A stretch of 64,000 bases of DNA from Adiantum capillus-veneris (Eukaryota; Streptophyta; Polypodiopsida; Polypodiales; Pteridaceae). Numbering within the stretch: the stretch's first letter is position 1; every line of letters starts with the position of its first letter. Both the position numbers and the translations under genes were made by a program. The stretch covers positions 91,851,747 through 91,915,746 of the forward strand of contig CM043954.1 of assembly GCA_014529385.2 (NCBI GenBank), in the 5' to 3' direction. Positions 33,900 to 45,457 of this stretch are shown piece by piece. Below the pieces are notes generated by a model. That model did no database searches, was not told where the DNA came from, and saw only the letters and a program-made list of their open reading frames with translations.

Positions 33900-34300
33900 T
33901 AGGGGGAGGGGGAGTGTTGGAAGATTCCAACATTTCCAACAACAACAGATGCCGTCTCTAGAAAAGGAGATGCTCGATAAGACTTTTTAGCCTTTGAAAC
34001 AGAAAATGATTGTAATTATCTTTCCAAAAGACCATTATCTTTTTTGTTCACTTTGTAATGATGAAGAATTCGGGACTATGAGCTCTCCAGTTGTAGTTTA
34101 TGCTATTTTTGAAGCAAGTCCAGTCCTTGTACATGAGACCGTGAGTCTGAGTATAAAAGGAAACTTTTGTGGGAATCATTATTATTAATGAATGTGAGCA
34201 GATAAGGTTTTCTCTTTACATCATGTGTCATCTGTTACTACTATGTCTTTATCTCGTTGCGCTGCACTACACAATCATCACATCAAAATTTTGAGAGCAC
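33900..34300 (+). repeat. Copia-like polypurine tract and LTR candidate
   Basis: A G-rich purine tract (33,900-33,914, ending GGGGGAG) runs directly into TGTTGGAAGATTCCAACA at 33,915, the usual PPT-LTR junction of copia elements. A TATA box (TATAAAAG) stands at 34,152-34,159. The right end is not resolved and no second LTR was found. Confidence 0.55.
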
Positions 34301-34492
34301 AATTGTGTTAGCCTCAAAGAGCTCTATGTCTAGATATCTACATTGCATGGATTTTGCAAGATCTGTGTCAAATCCCACAACCTTCCAAGTGAAATATATC
34401 AATATTCAAGTGTTGTTTTAAGATTCTATTGATTACATCAAATTCCTAGCACTTTACAACACCTAGTATGCGTTGTTGGGCGCATTTCTCAC

Positions 34493-35276
34493 ACCCCATT
34501 TTTTGTAAATTTGCACATACGAACATGACGCCCAATGTCAAAAGGGTGTGTGGGATTCCTTTTTATGGGGTTTTTATCTTGCTTTAGGAAGCACATGTAC
34601 ATGCACTGCAAGTCGCTAGTCTAGTGACAGCTGTCGGGCCACTGTCAGTGTGCGTGAGTGAGTTTTTTGAATTGAGACTTGTATATAAAAAAATTTCATG
34701 TACAAACTTCAAAAAGCTCAGCCAAAGTTCATAATCTTGCAGGTTTGAGCTCGTTCTGGCTTCTTAATCCTTGGGATGCAGTTTTTTGCCCTCGACTAGC
34801 TCTCTCTACACCTAGTCTTCCTGCTACATCATCCTGTTCGCGTTGATTTTGTACGTAGTTGTGTGTGTATTAGATTTGAAATATTTCATAAATTTTGTTG
34901 CAGAGTTTGCATAGATTTTTTGAATTTTGAAATCATGTCTTTTGGAGTTGGGGTTTTGGAGCTATGGTCTGTTCTCTGTAGCCTACAGTGTATGGCAGTT
35001 TTGGGGCAAAACTATGTAGGTTGAGTTGTGGAAACCCATACGTCTTGTGGGTGATGTATGCTTTGAAGGGGGACTTTTAAAGTGGTTTTTGATGAAGGGA
35101 AAATCTTTGTTTTCAAAAGCATTGATAGGCGACGTCCGTAATTCCGTGGCTAAACAGGTTTCTTCCTTCTTTGTGACATAGTCTCTTGGGTGGGCGACGG
35201 CTAGTAAATTCCCAAGGGGACTACTCTTTTTGGATTTGTGGTGTTTCAAAGGGGTTTCCAAAAGCTTTTGGTGTTC
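34493..35276 (+). repeat. Left direct repeat (LTR) of element C
   Basis: Its first part (34,493 to about 34,862) matches 39,821-40,200 base for base with scattered differences (GACAGCTGTCG, GGTTTGAGCTCGTTCT, CCTGTTCGCGTTG). Its last 50 bases (35,226-35,276) match 40,197-40,247. The 360 bases between have no counterpart on the right, so one copy has a deletion or the other an insertion. No PBS follows; gag coding begins at once. Confidence 0.75.
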
Positions 35277-35287
35277 TTATTTTTTAC

Positions 35288-36270
35288 ACACTTTCAACAG
35301 GTGGAAGACCCACAAAAGGTATGGCAATCTATTCAAGGCTTGGTACAGGGTGAAGGCCATACCATAGAAGACTTTGTGAAGGCATTCAATACGTTATGGA
35401 CAAAGTGGTGTACATCTTTGGGGGATAATGTTGAAGAAGAATAAGTTTCTTGCAAGTTTGAGGAGTAATCTATGCTTGAAGGTAGAGCTTAAGCAGCCAC
35501 CAAGGACCTTCGAGGAGGCAATCGAAGTTACAAAGAATAAAGAGTGGAAAGCATAGCATCTTCATCAACTTGGAATCAATGTTGAGCCAAGGTTGAAGTG
35601 AAAACAGTAGAGCAACCAAGGGTCCTCATCAGGGAACCACGCTATGATCAACAAGCTTCTCATGATGTGAATGCTTTTCGCAAGGAGATGCAAGAGGTTG
35701 TAGGTCTTATGAAGAATCTTAGTGTGCATATGATGGGAGGTGGAAGAGGTCAAAGCTATGGATATGGACGTGGGTATGTAAGCAATGAGGGGTTTACATG
35801 TGGTAGAGGAAGAGGCATGGCTGGAAGAGGGGATACGTTTCAATGTTACAATTGTGGTGAAAGGGGTCATAAAATCCCTAAATGTGACAAGACAAAGAGA
35901 ATAGGTGGGTGACATGTTTCCTCTTCCTCCAAAAATTCCTTCTCGAGCTCAAGATTATGGTATTGAGATTAAAGGGGAAGCAGGGCCAAGCGGTTTGACA
36001 GCTGAAGAGAAGGGAAAAACAAAGGTGGTAAGCATAATCTATTTGGAGAAGAAAGAGGATGATTCAGGATGTATGGTCATGCATGTGATTAAGAGGGTTA
36101 CAAGATATCATGACATGAGTGATGCAAGTCCCAGCCATAAAAGAGGGAAACAAGTTGAAACAGGTACATGTAAAGAGAAGAAGAAGAGAAAACCCAGGCA
36201 ACATTACGATGCATCAAAATTTCTTTGGGAGAAGGGAAATCAAATTATAGTTTACGAGCTGATTTGGTGA
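35288..36270 (+). pseudogene. Gag of element C with zinc knuckle
   Basis: 35,288-35,444 shows gag core text (VWQSIQGLVQGEGHTIEDF). 35,598-35,912 has a Gly/Arg-rich linker and a canonical zinc knuckle CYNCGERGHKIPKC. 35,905-36,270 is a basic linker in another frame. The N-terminal half of the capsid domain is absent, since the frame starts at the repeat border. Confidence 0.8.
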
Positions 36271-36279
36271 GTAGAAAGG

Positions 36280-37130
36280 CTGATGTTACCTTTGCGAAAC
36301 TCATGGAGAGGTGTCCTAGGTTAAAGTGGAAATGGAAGCATGTAGTCAACCCCATGAAGAAGGAGCCTGCAAGGGGGTCAGTGAGAGTCTTGTCTTTGAA
36401 TGAGCTACTTGATATATACCCTACTATGGATTCATGGCATAAGAGGATGTGCATTGGAGAGGATTATATTGATGGAGGTGCATAGGTATGTGTTATTACT
36501 CAAGCTTGTGTATCAAATTTGGGACTCAACATGGTGAAGAATTCAGGTTTTCCCATAAAGCTTGCCAACCAATCAAGGGTGAGGTGCTTGGGATTTATAG
36601 AGGACTTGGAGGTGTATGTATTTGATGCTAAAGTGCTGGTCAATTGCCATGTTATGCCCGTGGGTATTGGTGCTTTCCTTCTCATCCTTGGAAGACCATG
36701 GTTATAGGCAACCAAAGCTGTACAGGATTGGGGACATGGTACCATCACTCTCTACAATAGAAGGGGTGATAAGAAGAGGTTTGATATGGCTAGAGAGCAA
36801 CATTTGGATGCTGATTTTGATGAGAAAAGTGATGAAGAAGAGTAATCAAGTGAAGAAGAAGACAATGGGGATGATGGCAGTGAAGTGGAAGATAGCAGCG
36901 ATAGCGATCTAGATGTTTCCTCCTTGTTTCTTGAAGAAGATCATGATGAGAAACAAAGATTTCTTGGCCTTATAGAGAATTAGTATATCTTTGGTACTTA
37001 TGAGAAAATTTAAGAGCTGATGCAACCCAAAGTTCAATCTAATGTCAAACAGGAGCTGATACAAGGTATGTTGTCTCTCGACTTCACTAGTCATGAGAAG
37101 GGTGAATACCTACATATGATACAACAACTT
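36280..37130 (+). pseudogene. Aspartic protease and acidic linker of element C
   Basis: The protease motif DYIDGGA begins near 36,465 (Asp at 36,471) and is followed by a TAG; the domain runs to GIGAFLLILGRPWL at 36,707. An Asp/Glu/Ser-rich linker (SEEEDNGDDGSEVEDSSDSD) then leads to the RT. Stops occur at 36,483, 36,705, 36,843, 36,981 and 37,011 or close to these. Confidence 0.8.
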
Positions 37131-37674
37131 CCCCATTTATTCATCACTTCTTATGAGGAAATTAGAGGCTTTAAGGGAGAGTAAATTCACATTCCAATCA
37201 AGGAAGGATCTCAACTTAATGCTTTAAAGGAAGAAGTAGACAAGCTTCTTGAAGGAGGTTTCATGTGTCGTGTGAGTACTGTAGAATGGGTGAGTCTTGT
37301 TGTTGTCACACCCAAGGAGGATGGAAAGTGGAGGATATGTGCTGATTTTAAGCCTCTAAATGAAGCTATGAAGAGGGATCCATACCCTCTTCCTTTCATA
37401 GATGACATACTTGATTCTATTGCATGGCGTGAGAGGTATAGTGTATGTGATGGATTCTTTGGATATTTTCAGCTCACCTTGGCTTTAGAAGATCAAAGAA
37501 AGACCACATTTATCACACCATGGGGATGCTTTTGTTAATGTGTGCTTCCTTTTGGTCTTATGAATGGCTGTGCATGGTATCAAAAGGGCGTCAATAAGGT
37601 GTTCTCTCCCTTTCTTGGAAAGTTTGTGAAAGGATCTTATTGATGAATTTTGTGTTCATTTTGTAAATCTTGGG
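37131..37674 (+). pseudogene. Reverse transcriptase of element C
   Basis: The fingers and palm are clear (VSLVVVTPKEDGKWRICADF; DDILDSIAWRERYSVCDGF; EDQRKTTFITPWG). A TAA at 37,536 breaks the frame before VLPFGLMN. The catalytic box reads LIDEFCV, so the second Asp of xxDD is Glu, and the box lies in a shifted frame. The enzyme must be dead. Confidence 0.85.
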
Positions 37675-38367
37675 ATGGAATTGAAGCAATATAATGAAAG
37701 TGGAGGTCAAATCAACCAAAAGAAGTGTCATCTTGCTCAACCAAGAGTGAAGTTTTTGGGGCATACGATCTCAGAGAATGGGATCGAAGCGGATCTTGAC
37801 AAAGTGAAGGCTTTCGTGATCCTCCCATCACCTAAGGATACAAAGCAGCTTGCTACTTTCATTCAAAAGGTGAAGTATATGTCAAGGTTCAGTCCCTTGT
37901 CCTCTCAACTTCTTTATCTCCTACAGCAAGTAGCAAGGTTGGATCCTCTACAATGGACAAATGAATGTGAAGAGGTGTTTCAAGGTATCAAAGAGATTCT
38001 TGGTTCTCTTCTTTCTATGCAAGCTCCTAATTGGGATAAGGACTTTTATGTGAATCCATCAGTAGGTGAGGATGCTATTGGAGCTATGCTTCTTCAATGA
38101 GGTAACAATTCCCACTACATGAAGCCTATCTATTATGCTAGCAGGGTGAAGCTAGAGGTGGAAAGAGGCTATACTCAGGTGGAGCTCATCATGTTGAGTG
38201 TGATTTATGCATGTAGAAGGTTTTGGCACTACCTTCTCCCTAAACCATTCACATTCCTCACTAGCTACACTCTTCTACCTCAATTGGTGAATAGCTCTAC
38301 TTTGTCCAAAGAGGTTCATGAAGTGGATTGTGGAGCTACAAGAATTCCAATTCTCTTTTCTTGTTGA
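37675..38367 (+). pseudogene. RT thumb and RNase H of element C
   Basis: 37,675-38,100 has the thumb (INQKKCHLAQPRVKFLGH) and the first RNase H motif (KDFYVNPSVGEDAIGAMLL). A TGA at 38,098 precedes 38,119-38,367 (KPIYYASRVKLEVERGYTQV; ACRRFWHYLLPKPFTFLT). Matching motifs are found in element B. Confidence 0.85.
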
Positions 38368-38382
38368 GGTACAAGGGCTACA

Positions 38383-38763
38383 TTGGCTGATTTTATTACT
38401 TATAAGGAAAGCCCTCTTCTTCTTAAGGAGGACGCGGTGAAGAAGCAACACATGGAAGCTCCTGACATAGACAATGCCTATCTATTGTTTTTTTATGGCT
38501 CTTATAGGAAAGCACATGGTGAAGCCTCAGGAGGTGTTGTAATTTATGATCCTCAAGGTGCTTTGGTAACTAAAAGGAGTTTGAAGCTTATAGCACAAAG
38601 CAACAATGAAGCCGAGTATGCTACTTTGGAGAAAGGAATCAACCTTTGCCTTGAGCTTGGAATCCATCATGTGAGGGTAAGAGGTGATGCTCTTTTGGTG
38701 GTTAAGCAAGTACTTGGGGTGTGGCAAAGTAAGAATCCAAGGCTAAAAAATATGTGTTTTTAA
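38383..38763 (+). CDS. Second (archaeal-type) RNase H of element C
   Basis: An uninterrupted frame with the RNase HI pattern: LLFFYGSYRKAHGEASGGVV (the usual first Asp position reads Tyr-Gly), SNNEAEYATLEKGINLCLEL with the Glu-Ala-Glu-Tyr box, and VRVRGDALLVVKQVLGVW with the third acidic residue. A second RNase H after the viral-type one is the hallmark of the Tat lineage. It would be released from, or act within, the polyprotein. Confidence 0.8.
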   Translation: MADFITYKESPLLLKEDAVKKQHMEAPDIDNAYLLFFYGSYRKAHGEASGGVVIYDPQGALVTKRSLKLIAQSNNEAEYATLEKGINLCLELGIHHVRVRGDALLVVKQVLGVWQSKNPRLKNMCF

Positions 38764-39007
38764 TTGAAGATTCTGCTTAAGCATTTTGAAGCTTGGAGTT
38801 TAAGGCATGGACAGGTCTTAAAATGAAGAAGCACATGGTGCAGCACAAGCTTCAATTGGGCAATTGCATGTGATAAGGGATAATTCTCCTCTTTATTTGG
38901 GAAGGGAAGCTTTAGAGAGGGAGGAAGGGTTTCTACAAACAAGTACGCTTCCATCACAGTTGGAGAAGTAAAACAAGTATGCCTTCCTACACCGTGCCAA
39001 AAGGTAT

Positions 39008-39820
39008 GTGCTACTTGGTGATACCTTATATATGAAGGGGGATGATCTTGTGATGATAAAAGTTCCTTGGAAAGATGAAATTTACAAAATTTTAGAGGAG
39101 AAACATGAGGGTTCTTGTGGTGGTCCCTTTGCTTCAAAGATCACTTTGCATAAAGTCTTGCAGGAGGGGTATGTGTGGCCAAGCATTCAACATGATGTTC
39201 ATTATTGGTGCAAGTCTTGTAAAGAGTGTCAAAGCATGGCAATAGGGTTCTCAAATCAGAAATTAGAGGCACCATTGTGGCTTATGATGTGTTTGACAAG
39301 TGGGGTATTGATGCAATAGGTCCTCTACCTATGATAGCTAGAGGCAAATGTTACATACTTACTGTTGTTGACTATCTATCCAGGTGGGACCAAAGCCAAG
39401 GCTGTTAAGCACAACATGAGTATAGATGTTTCCTTATTTATATGTGAAGATATTTGCTGCAAATTTGGCATGCCATTGGAGTTACTTTTTGACAAGGGTC
39501 TAGGTTTCAGGGGAGAGCTGGTGGATTATCTTTGTGAGAAGATCCATGTTTATCGTAGGTTTACTACATATTATCCCCAATGCAATGGCATGAATGAAAG
39601 GTTTAATAGAGAACTCATAAGGATGCTTACAAATATGACAAGAAACAATGAAGACTTAGTATTTAGAGATACCTTGTGCTCTATGGGCTTACAGGACTGC
39701 CATCAAATCAGGTACTGGTTTCTCTCCCTTCCATCCAGTTTTTGGCAAAGAGGCTTTACTTCCTATTGAGGTGGAGATACCAGCTTTGAAGATGATGCTA
39801 AAGCTTGAAGAAGAGCCCAA
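39008..39820 (+). pseudogene. Integrase of element C, tail missing
   Basis: Zinc module (HEGSCGGPFASKITLHK ... CKSCKECQ), then the core: Asp in WGIDAIGPLP, Asp in LLFDKGLGFRG and Glu in GMNERFNREL. Frames shift near 39,240, 39,390 and 39,700. The C-terminal GPF/Y module is missing, because the frame runs straight into the right repeat at 39,821 with no polypurine tract. Confidence 0.85.
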
Positions 39821-40250
39821 CACCCGGTTTTTTGTAAATTTGTACATATGGACATGACACCCGATGTCAAAAGAGTGTGCGGGCTTTCTTTTTGTGGGTT
39901 TTTTAGCTTGCGTTAGCAAGCACATGTACATGCACTGCAAGTCGCTAGTCTAGTGACAGCTGTCGTGCTACTGTAAGTACCCGTGAGTTAGTTTTTTGAA
40001 TTGAGACTTGTATATAGATAAAACTCATGTAAAAACTTAAATAATTTCATCCAAAGTTCAGAATTTTTCAGGTTTGAGCTCGTTCTAGGTTCTTGATGCC
40101 TTGGGATGCAGGTTTTTGCCCTCGTCTAGCTCTCTCTACACCTAGTCTTCTTGCTACAGCATCCTGTTCGCGTTGCTTTTTCACATAGTTGTGCATGGGT
40201 TTGATTTGTGGTGTTTCAAAGGGGTTTCCCAAATCTTTTGGTGTTTTCAT
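39821..40250 (+). repeat. Right direct repeat (LTR) of element C
   Basis: Matches the left repeat from its first CACCC word, but about 360 bases shorter because the middle part is absent. The end is placed where similarity to 35,276 is lost. Confidence 0.72.
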
Positions 40251-40269
40251 AGTTCTCTTTTAGTTCTCT

Positions 40270-41580
40270 TGGGTGGCATCGCTATAGAGGTGTTCCAGTT
40301 TGCTTGTTTCCCAACAGCATGTCCAACAGAAGATTTGATGACTTGCAATATTGCTATTGTAAAAAAAGGCATTTGTTTTCAGTGTGTAGATTTTAGTTTT
40401 ATTAACCCAAAAGTGTTTCTAGCCATGCATGTTTAATGCCTATTAATTTTTGGTGTTGCTTGGAGTTGATTTGTGCTATTAGTTTTGCTCGTTGATCTGT
40501 GAATGGATCATAGAGATAAAAATTAGGTTTTCCATAGCTAGAATGCACATAAACAATTTTAATGGAGTGTATGTGTTCATACATGAAAGATTAAAAACCT
40601 TTGGCATGCCTCCATGCCCTAGTCAAGTCACTTGCTTCCTAGGATTGACATTATAGTCTTGGATCTATCTCTTTGTAAGATGTGATAGGTCATGATAGTG
40701 TAACTCTAGACATTAGGTGTACAAAGAGAGGTAGATATTAGGTGTAAAATGTTTAATCTATCTACCTCTCTCTACGCCTTCTCCAAATACCTCCCTCTCT
40801 CTCTCTCTACCCTCTCTAGCCTTGAATTAGGTGTAGAGGATAGAGATTACCTCTCCCTCTATGCCCCCTCTATCTACCTTGATCTACTCCTCTCTCTATC
40901 TACCTTAGGTAGAGAGATAGATGTGTGTAGTTTAGGTAGAGATTAGGTGTAAAGAGAGAGGTAGATATATGGATAAAAATCTATCTACCTCTCTCTCTAC
41001 GCCCTCTCTATCTACCTCTACTTATCCTCTCTCTCTCTCTCTCTTTGCACTCTCTATCTATCTCTATTTATCTCTCTCTATGTCCTTTCTAGCCTTGGAT
41101 TAGGTGTAGACTGTGTGTAGAGGATAGAGATGGTCAAGTATTGAGAGAGATACACAGAGTTTGCTTGTTTGGTGATGGTTGTTATAAAACAATGCATATC
41201 TCTCATGAGAAATTTTACTCTGCAATTGGATCTCTACAAGGGGTAAGTATAGTTCATAAATATTAGTTGTTGTAGAGTTAGAGTGATCAAACTTCTATAC
41301 CTCTCGACAAGGAAGAGGAGGATGAGAGAGGAGAAATTAGATTGATACTTTTTTTGTAGTGTTTTTTTTACTAGTGCAAATATGGCACAACAAACCCTCA
41401 TTTGTACATAAAACTCATTTGGAATTTTGTCTTATTTGTAATTAAATCTCAGTATTGTTCTTTTGTCCTTCAATTGGTGCAAGTAAGGCGTGACATGTAA
41501 TATAAAGTATGTTCTTATTTTCAGAGTTTATTATTATTTTCTTTACACTTTTCAAAATGCAATTGATATCTTATATGTTT
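40270..41580. repeat. Spacer with inverted pyrimidine/purine blocks
   Basis: No gene. From about 40,690 to 41,130 words such as CTATCTACCTCTCTCTACGCC alternate with their inverse (AGGTAGATAGAGAG, ATTAGGTGTAGAG), so the region could fold into several hairpins. The remainder is AT-rich. Confidence 0.6.
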
Positions 41581-41593
41581 TATGCAGGTCAAG

Positions 41594-41651
41594 AATAAAG
41601 ATGCTCATTTAAGGCCATCCAAATTGGATGGTCCAAATGAGCATCTTTATT
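41594..41651. repeat. Near-perfect 58-bp fold-back
   Basis: The 17-base arm AATAAAGATGCTCATTT (41,594-41,610) recurs inverted at 41,635-41,651; inside it CCATCCAA (41,615-41,622) pairs with TTGGATGG (41,624-41,631) around a single central base. Only a small unpaired bulge (4 versus 3 bases) interrupts the stem. Confidence 0.85.
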
Positions 41652-41659
41652 TTTGAAAA

Positions 41660-44416
41660 GTTGTGTAGCAGTAATATACACGGTAATACAAGTGATAATA
41701 GATACGATAGTAGATGTGGACATATATCGGTGGCTATTACTGCGTATATTACTACTGACCACTATCGTGTTCTTTGTTGATGTTGTTTCCACTCGCACAA
41801 TATTTTCTCTTTCTATTTTCCTTTTATAATCCACGGCAATAGAAACGATTCTCAACTTTTTCTCTTATAGTGAAAATTTAATACAATGGTGCTTGCCGTA
41901 CGTTCTCAAAATTCTACAACTTCCCTTTTGACATGAAGATATTGGGTGTTTTTTTAATCAACATGGCAGGCTACTTTAACAACTATCATTGAGACCATGG
42001 ATGGTCTCTTCATAGTATTGAAGTTGTGACTAAGCTCTTACAATCATGGCGAGTGCAAGAAGACATGGTGGAGAAAACCTCCGCACCATTGGAGCATGTT
42101 TTTGGTGTGTATATGGACCCAATATTTTGGTGTGGTCTATTCATATGTTTCTAGTTGATGCATCCTCATTCTTTCATATCTAATGAAAAAGTTGAATGCT
42201 TGCAGGAAACATGAGATCTTATATGATTGCTTTTGGGTACATATTTGAACATAAGGTCAAGATTCATAGCAGCATCAAGTCCAATAACCTCAATAATGAG
42301 GCAACTTTTGTGTAGTTCTATTTAGACTGTATTCATCTAGCAAAACATTTGCTTATCCTAAAGCAATAGAAGATCAATGAATTTGGAAAGAAAAAAAAAA
42401 TCCCTTTCATGTGGCAATTTCTATTACAATGTTTTATGTGAAAATATAAATTATAATCGATAGTACTTTAGTACATCTCATTCTTCTTATGGGCGGGTTC
42501 ATAATGGACTATCCATAATTTTTTTTGAATACCTTGCTATATCAAAATATCAAAATTAAGCTTTAAACCGATTAGATTTGTGGAGGGCCTCCAAAAGGAG
42601 AGTCAAAGCATTGAATTTCACTCATCATGAGCGTAGTAGGGAGGAACATAAATATATCATGTACGCTCAATTTTTTCGTGCTCCACCTTCGGGTCCATCT
42701 CTAGCCCATCGAGATAAGAGTAAGCTTTATGGAAAATAGGTTTTTACAAATACATTCTGATGATTAAGTGAGAGTATGGAATGCAAAGCATGGTCTTGTG
42801 GGAGAGGGGTTTGAGAATGTAGAACCTGTAAAGAATCTACAAAAGAATGTAGCCAAGAAGAAAAGAATATAGAACATTATCAAGGAAAATGAAAGGAACA
42901 TCAAGCCAATAGTTATACATGGAGAGTCCTATATCTTGGAGAAGATAGACATCTAAAACTATTATGTGAAGTTTCTTGAAGCAAAACCAAAGTGGAAGAA
43001 GAGAAAATCTTGTGGATTGAGATCCAATGCTACTTGGGTAAGCTAATTCTACTTAAATTTTATATGTTTATGGATGAAAGCATGTTAACGTGCACAGAAT
43101 GAATTTTCCCAAATAGTGCTGATTAGCACAGTTCTGAAGTATGCTAACTAGTACAATAACACAAGCTAGATCTCCAAGATATATGGCACATGCTATATCA
43201 ATAGAAACCTCTTCAAACAAGGAAGTCAAATATAAAAACGGCAATGAATTTTGATATTATTTGAAAAATTTATCGTGCACCCAATTTTTTAAAGGTGCTA
43301 TTTTGAATATGCTAATCAACACAAAAAGTGTGTCATGTGAACATGCTTTCACCCTTATTTTCTAGAATACTTTAGACAAAAGTATTGATTTCTTCACTAC
43401 TTTAGATGAAGATATGAAGGTGATTGAGGCAATTGAAACCCATGAAGAATTAAATGAAATCAATGAACATGGATCTCTCTCAAAGCTTGAGTAAGGCTAT
43501 ATGGTTTTTAATTTATATGGCACATGTTTGAATCTAAAACTTTTGTTTATTTTAAAAATTTGAAGCTTGAGAAAAATTTAAAACAGAGAATATCAATATA
43601 ACCAAGAGTTTTGTAAATAACATATATGTTTACAAAACATTTAATAGCTTGAAATTTTAAGTTATTTTGATACATTTGCAAGATCAAAACAGTGTGTTTA
43701 CAACAGTATGTTATTTACATATATGTAAATAACATATATGTTTACAAAACATTTAATAGCTTGAAATTTTAAGTTGTGCTAATTTTGATACATTTGCAAG
43801 ATCAAAACAGTGTGTATATTTTTGATATACCTTGGCAAAATGTAACTAAACAATATGCTATTTATGAGATGCATTTTTTACATGATAGTTGTGGTTTGTG
43901 TTTTAATTATGGACTATAATTGATATATGTATTCATAACACTTGTGCTACTGCTAGTAGAAGTACGAGAGTTCTGTTCACAACCATTTTCTTGAAAAGTC
44001 ATCACATGTTTCTACAAGTGATCATTCCATCCAACAAGTCAAGGTACTGGTTTTAAAACATTAAATTTGATTTCATTGGACATCCATTTATTGCAATTTA
44101 AAAGCTTGTAAATTTTTTGTGGATGTTCTCTCTATTCTTAAAAAAAAAAAAGAAAAGCAAAACTCACAATTGTGAGCGAATTATATTGAAGAGCCCAAAA
44201 AATTACAAGGTCTTGTCATGCTCTTGTTGAGCCATGACATCATCGAGGGACTATAATTACATCGGCTATTAGGGCAGCCACCCCCACCAACCCGCTACCT
44301 CCTCCTCGATACACAAGGTCCATAAACTTGTCCTTATGAGATCTTTTATTTACGGATGGCCAAGATTTTCCCCTGTCCTAGGCATTCCATCTGCTGACAA
44401 CAAGGCACAAGTAGTC
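41660..44416. other. AT-rich spacer without genes
   Basis: No ORF above chance and no recognisable element. It contains the tandem duplication at 43,613-43,815, listed separately, and an A-run at 44,141-44,151. Confidence 0.5.
43613..43815. repeat. Tandem duplication joined by a 24-bp palindrome
   Basis: A unit starting GTAAATAACATATATG and ending CAGTGTGT occurs at 43,613-43,698 and 43,725-43,815. The joint (43,710-43,733) is a perfect 24-base palindrome made of GTTATTTACATA and its inverse. Confidence 0.8.
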
Positions 44417-45076
44417 TTAGACCAATCCTCCGAGTGTTGCTTGTGCCCGAGCATCCATATTAGCACTTTGCTTTCTTGAGTAATTTTTGCAATCCCCCTC
44501 AGGTGTTACCCAAGTCGTCCCCCTATTTCCCCAAGTGTCTATGGCTGCTGCTAGGTGGACCCAATCCACATTGTGAGACTCAGTCTTCCCAGATAGAACA
44601 TTCATATAAGGAGATTATTCCCCAACATCAGTGTCCATTTTATACGTGTAACAATACTGCAATGGGCCCGAGTGAATATGGTGTTAGATCTATGATCAAT
44701 TATAAATCTGTTTCCTAGAGGATGTGCCCGACCAGTTATGAGATCAACTTGAATGATAGAATCTTGGAACTGCAAGTAGACATGGTTTTTAGACCAGTCA
44801 TGTACCATTTTTGCTTTCCTTATGAAAGGATGTCCTAAGATCATCTCAAATGACATAGTGTACTTGGAGAAATTCATAACAATGAAAGGTATTGATTATT
44901 TTGTGTCCAAAGACCTCGATCTTAAGATCTTCTAGCATCCTAATAGGCTTAACAATAGTCCCATTAGCCATTGTTACCACTATGTTTGTGGTCCCAAGGT
45001 GAGGTCTTCCCATAGTTTCCCAGCAACTCTTAGTCACAATGCTAACGGCAATGCCACCATCAAGGATTTTCTTCAT
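44417..45076 (-). pseudogene. Aspartic protease of element E
   Basis: On the minus strand KKILDGGIAVSIVTKSCWE gives a DGG active site, followed by ANGTIVKPIRMLEDLKIEVF and, after a frame change near 44,870, MILGHPFIRKAKMVHDW, the usual order of a plant Ty3 protease. Translation peters out near 44,420, so the RT that should follow is absent. The protease follows directly on the acidic ORF upstream (45.1-46.0 kb). Confidence 0.75.
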
Positions 45077-45457
45077 AGTTAATCCCTTGAGAGTGATTGG
45101 TGTGGTCCCATTGGATTCATTGCCCTTAAATTATTGTCCCAACTTGTTAACAGGTATTTCAACAATAGAGTTATCATCTATTTTGGGTTGTGGATCTAAG
45201 TGTTCCTCCTCTATTGGCACCTCCCTAGCTCCATCCACCTGTGAAAATTATGGTAGCCCAACTTTCATAGTTAATCCCTTGGGAGTGATTGGTGTGGTCC
45301 CATTGGATTCATTTCCCTTAAAGTATTGTCCCAACTTGTTAACAGGTATTTCAACAATAGAGTTATCATCTAGTTTGGGTTGTGGATCTAAGTGTTCCTC
45401 CTCTATTGGCACCTCCCTAGCTCCATCCACCTGTGAAAATTATGGTAGCCCAACTTT
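45074..45457. repeat. 192-bp tandem duplication
   Basis: Two adjacent, almost identical 192-base units; the length is a multiple of three, so the minus-strand reading frame is kept across both. Confidence 0.93.
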
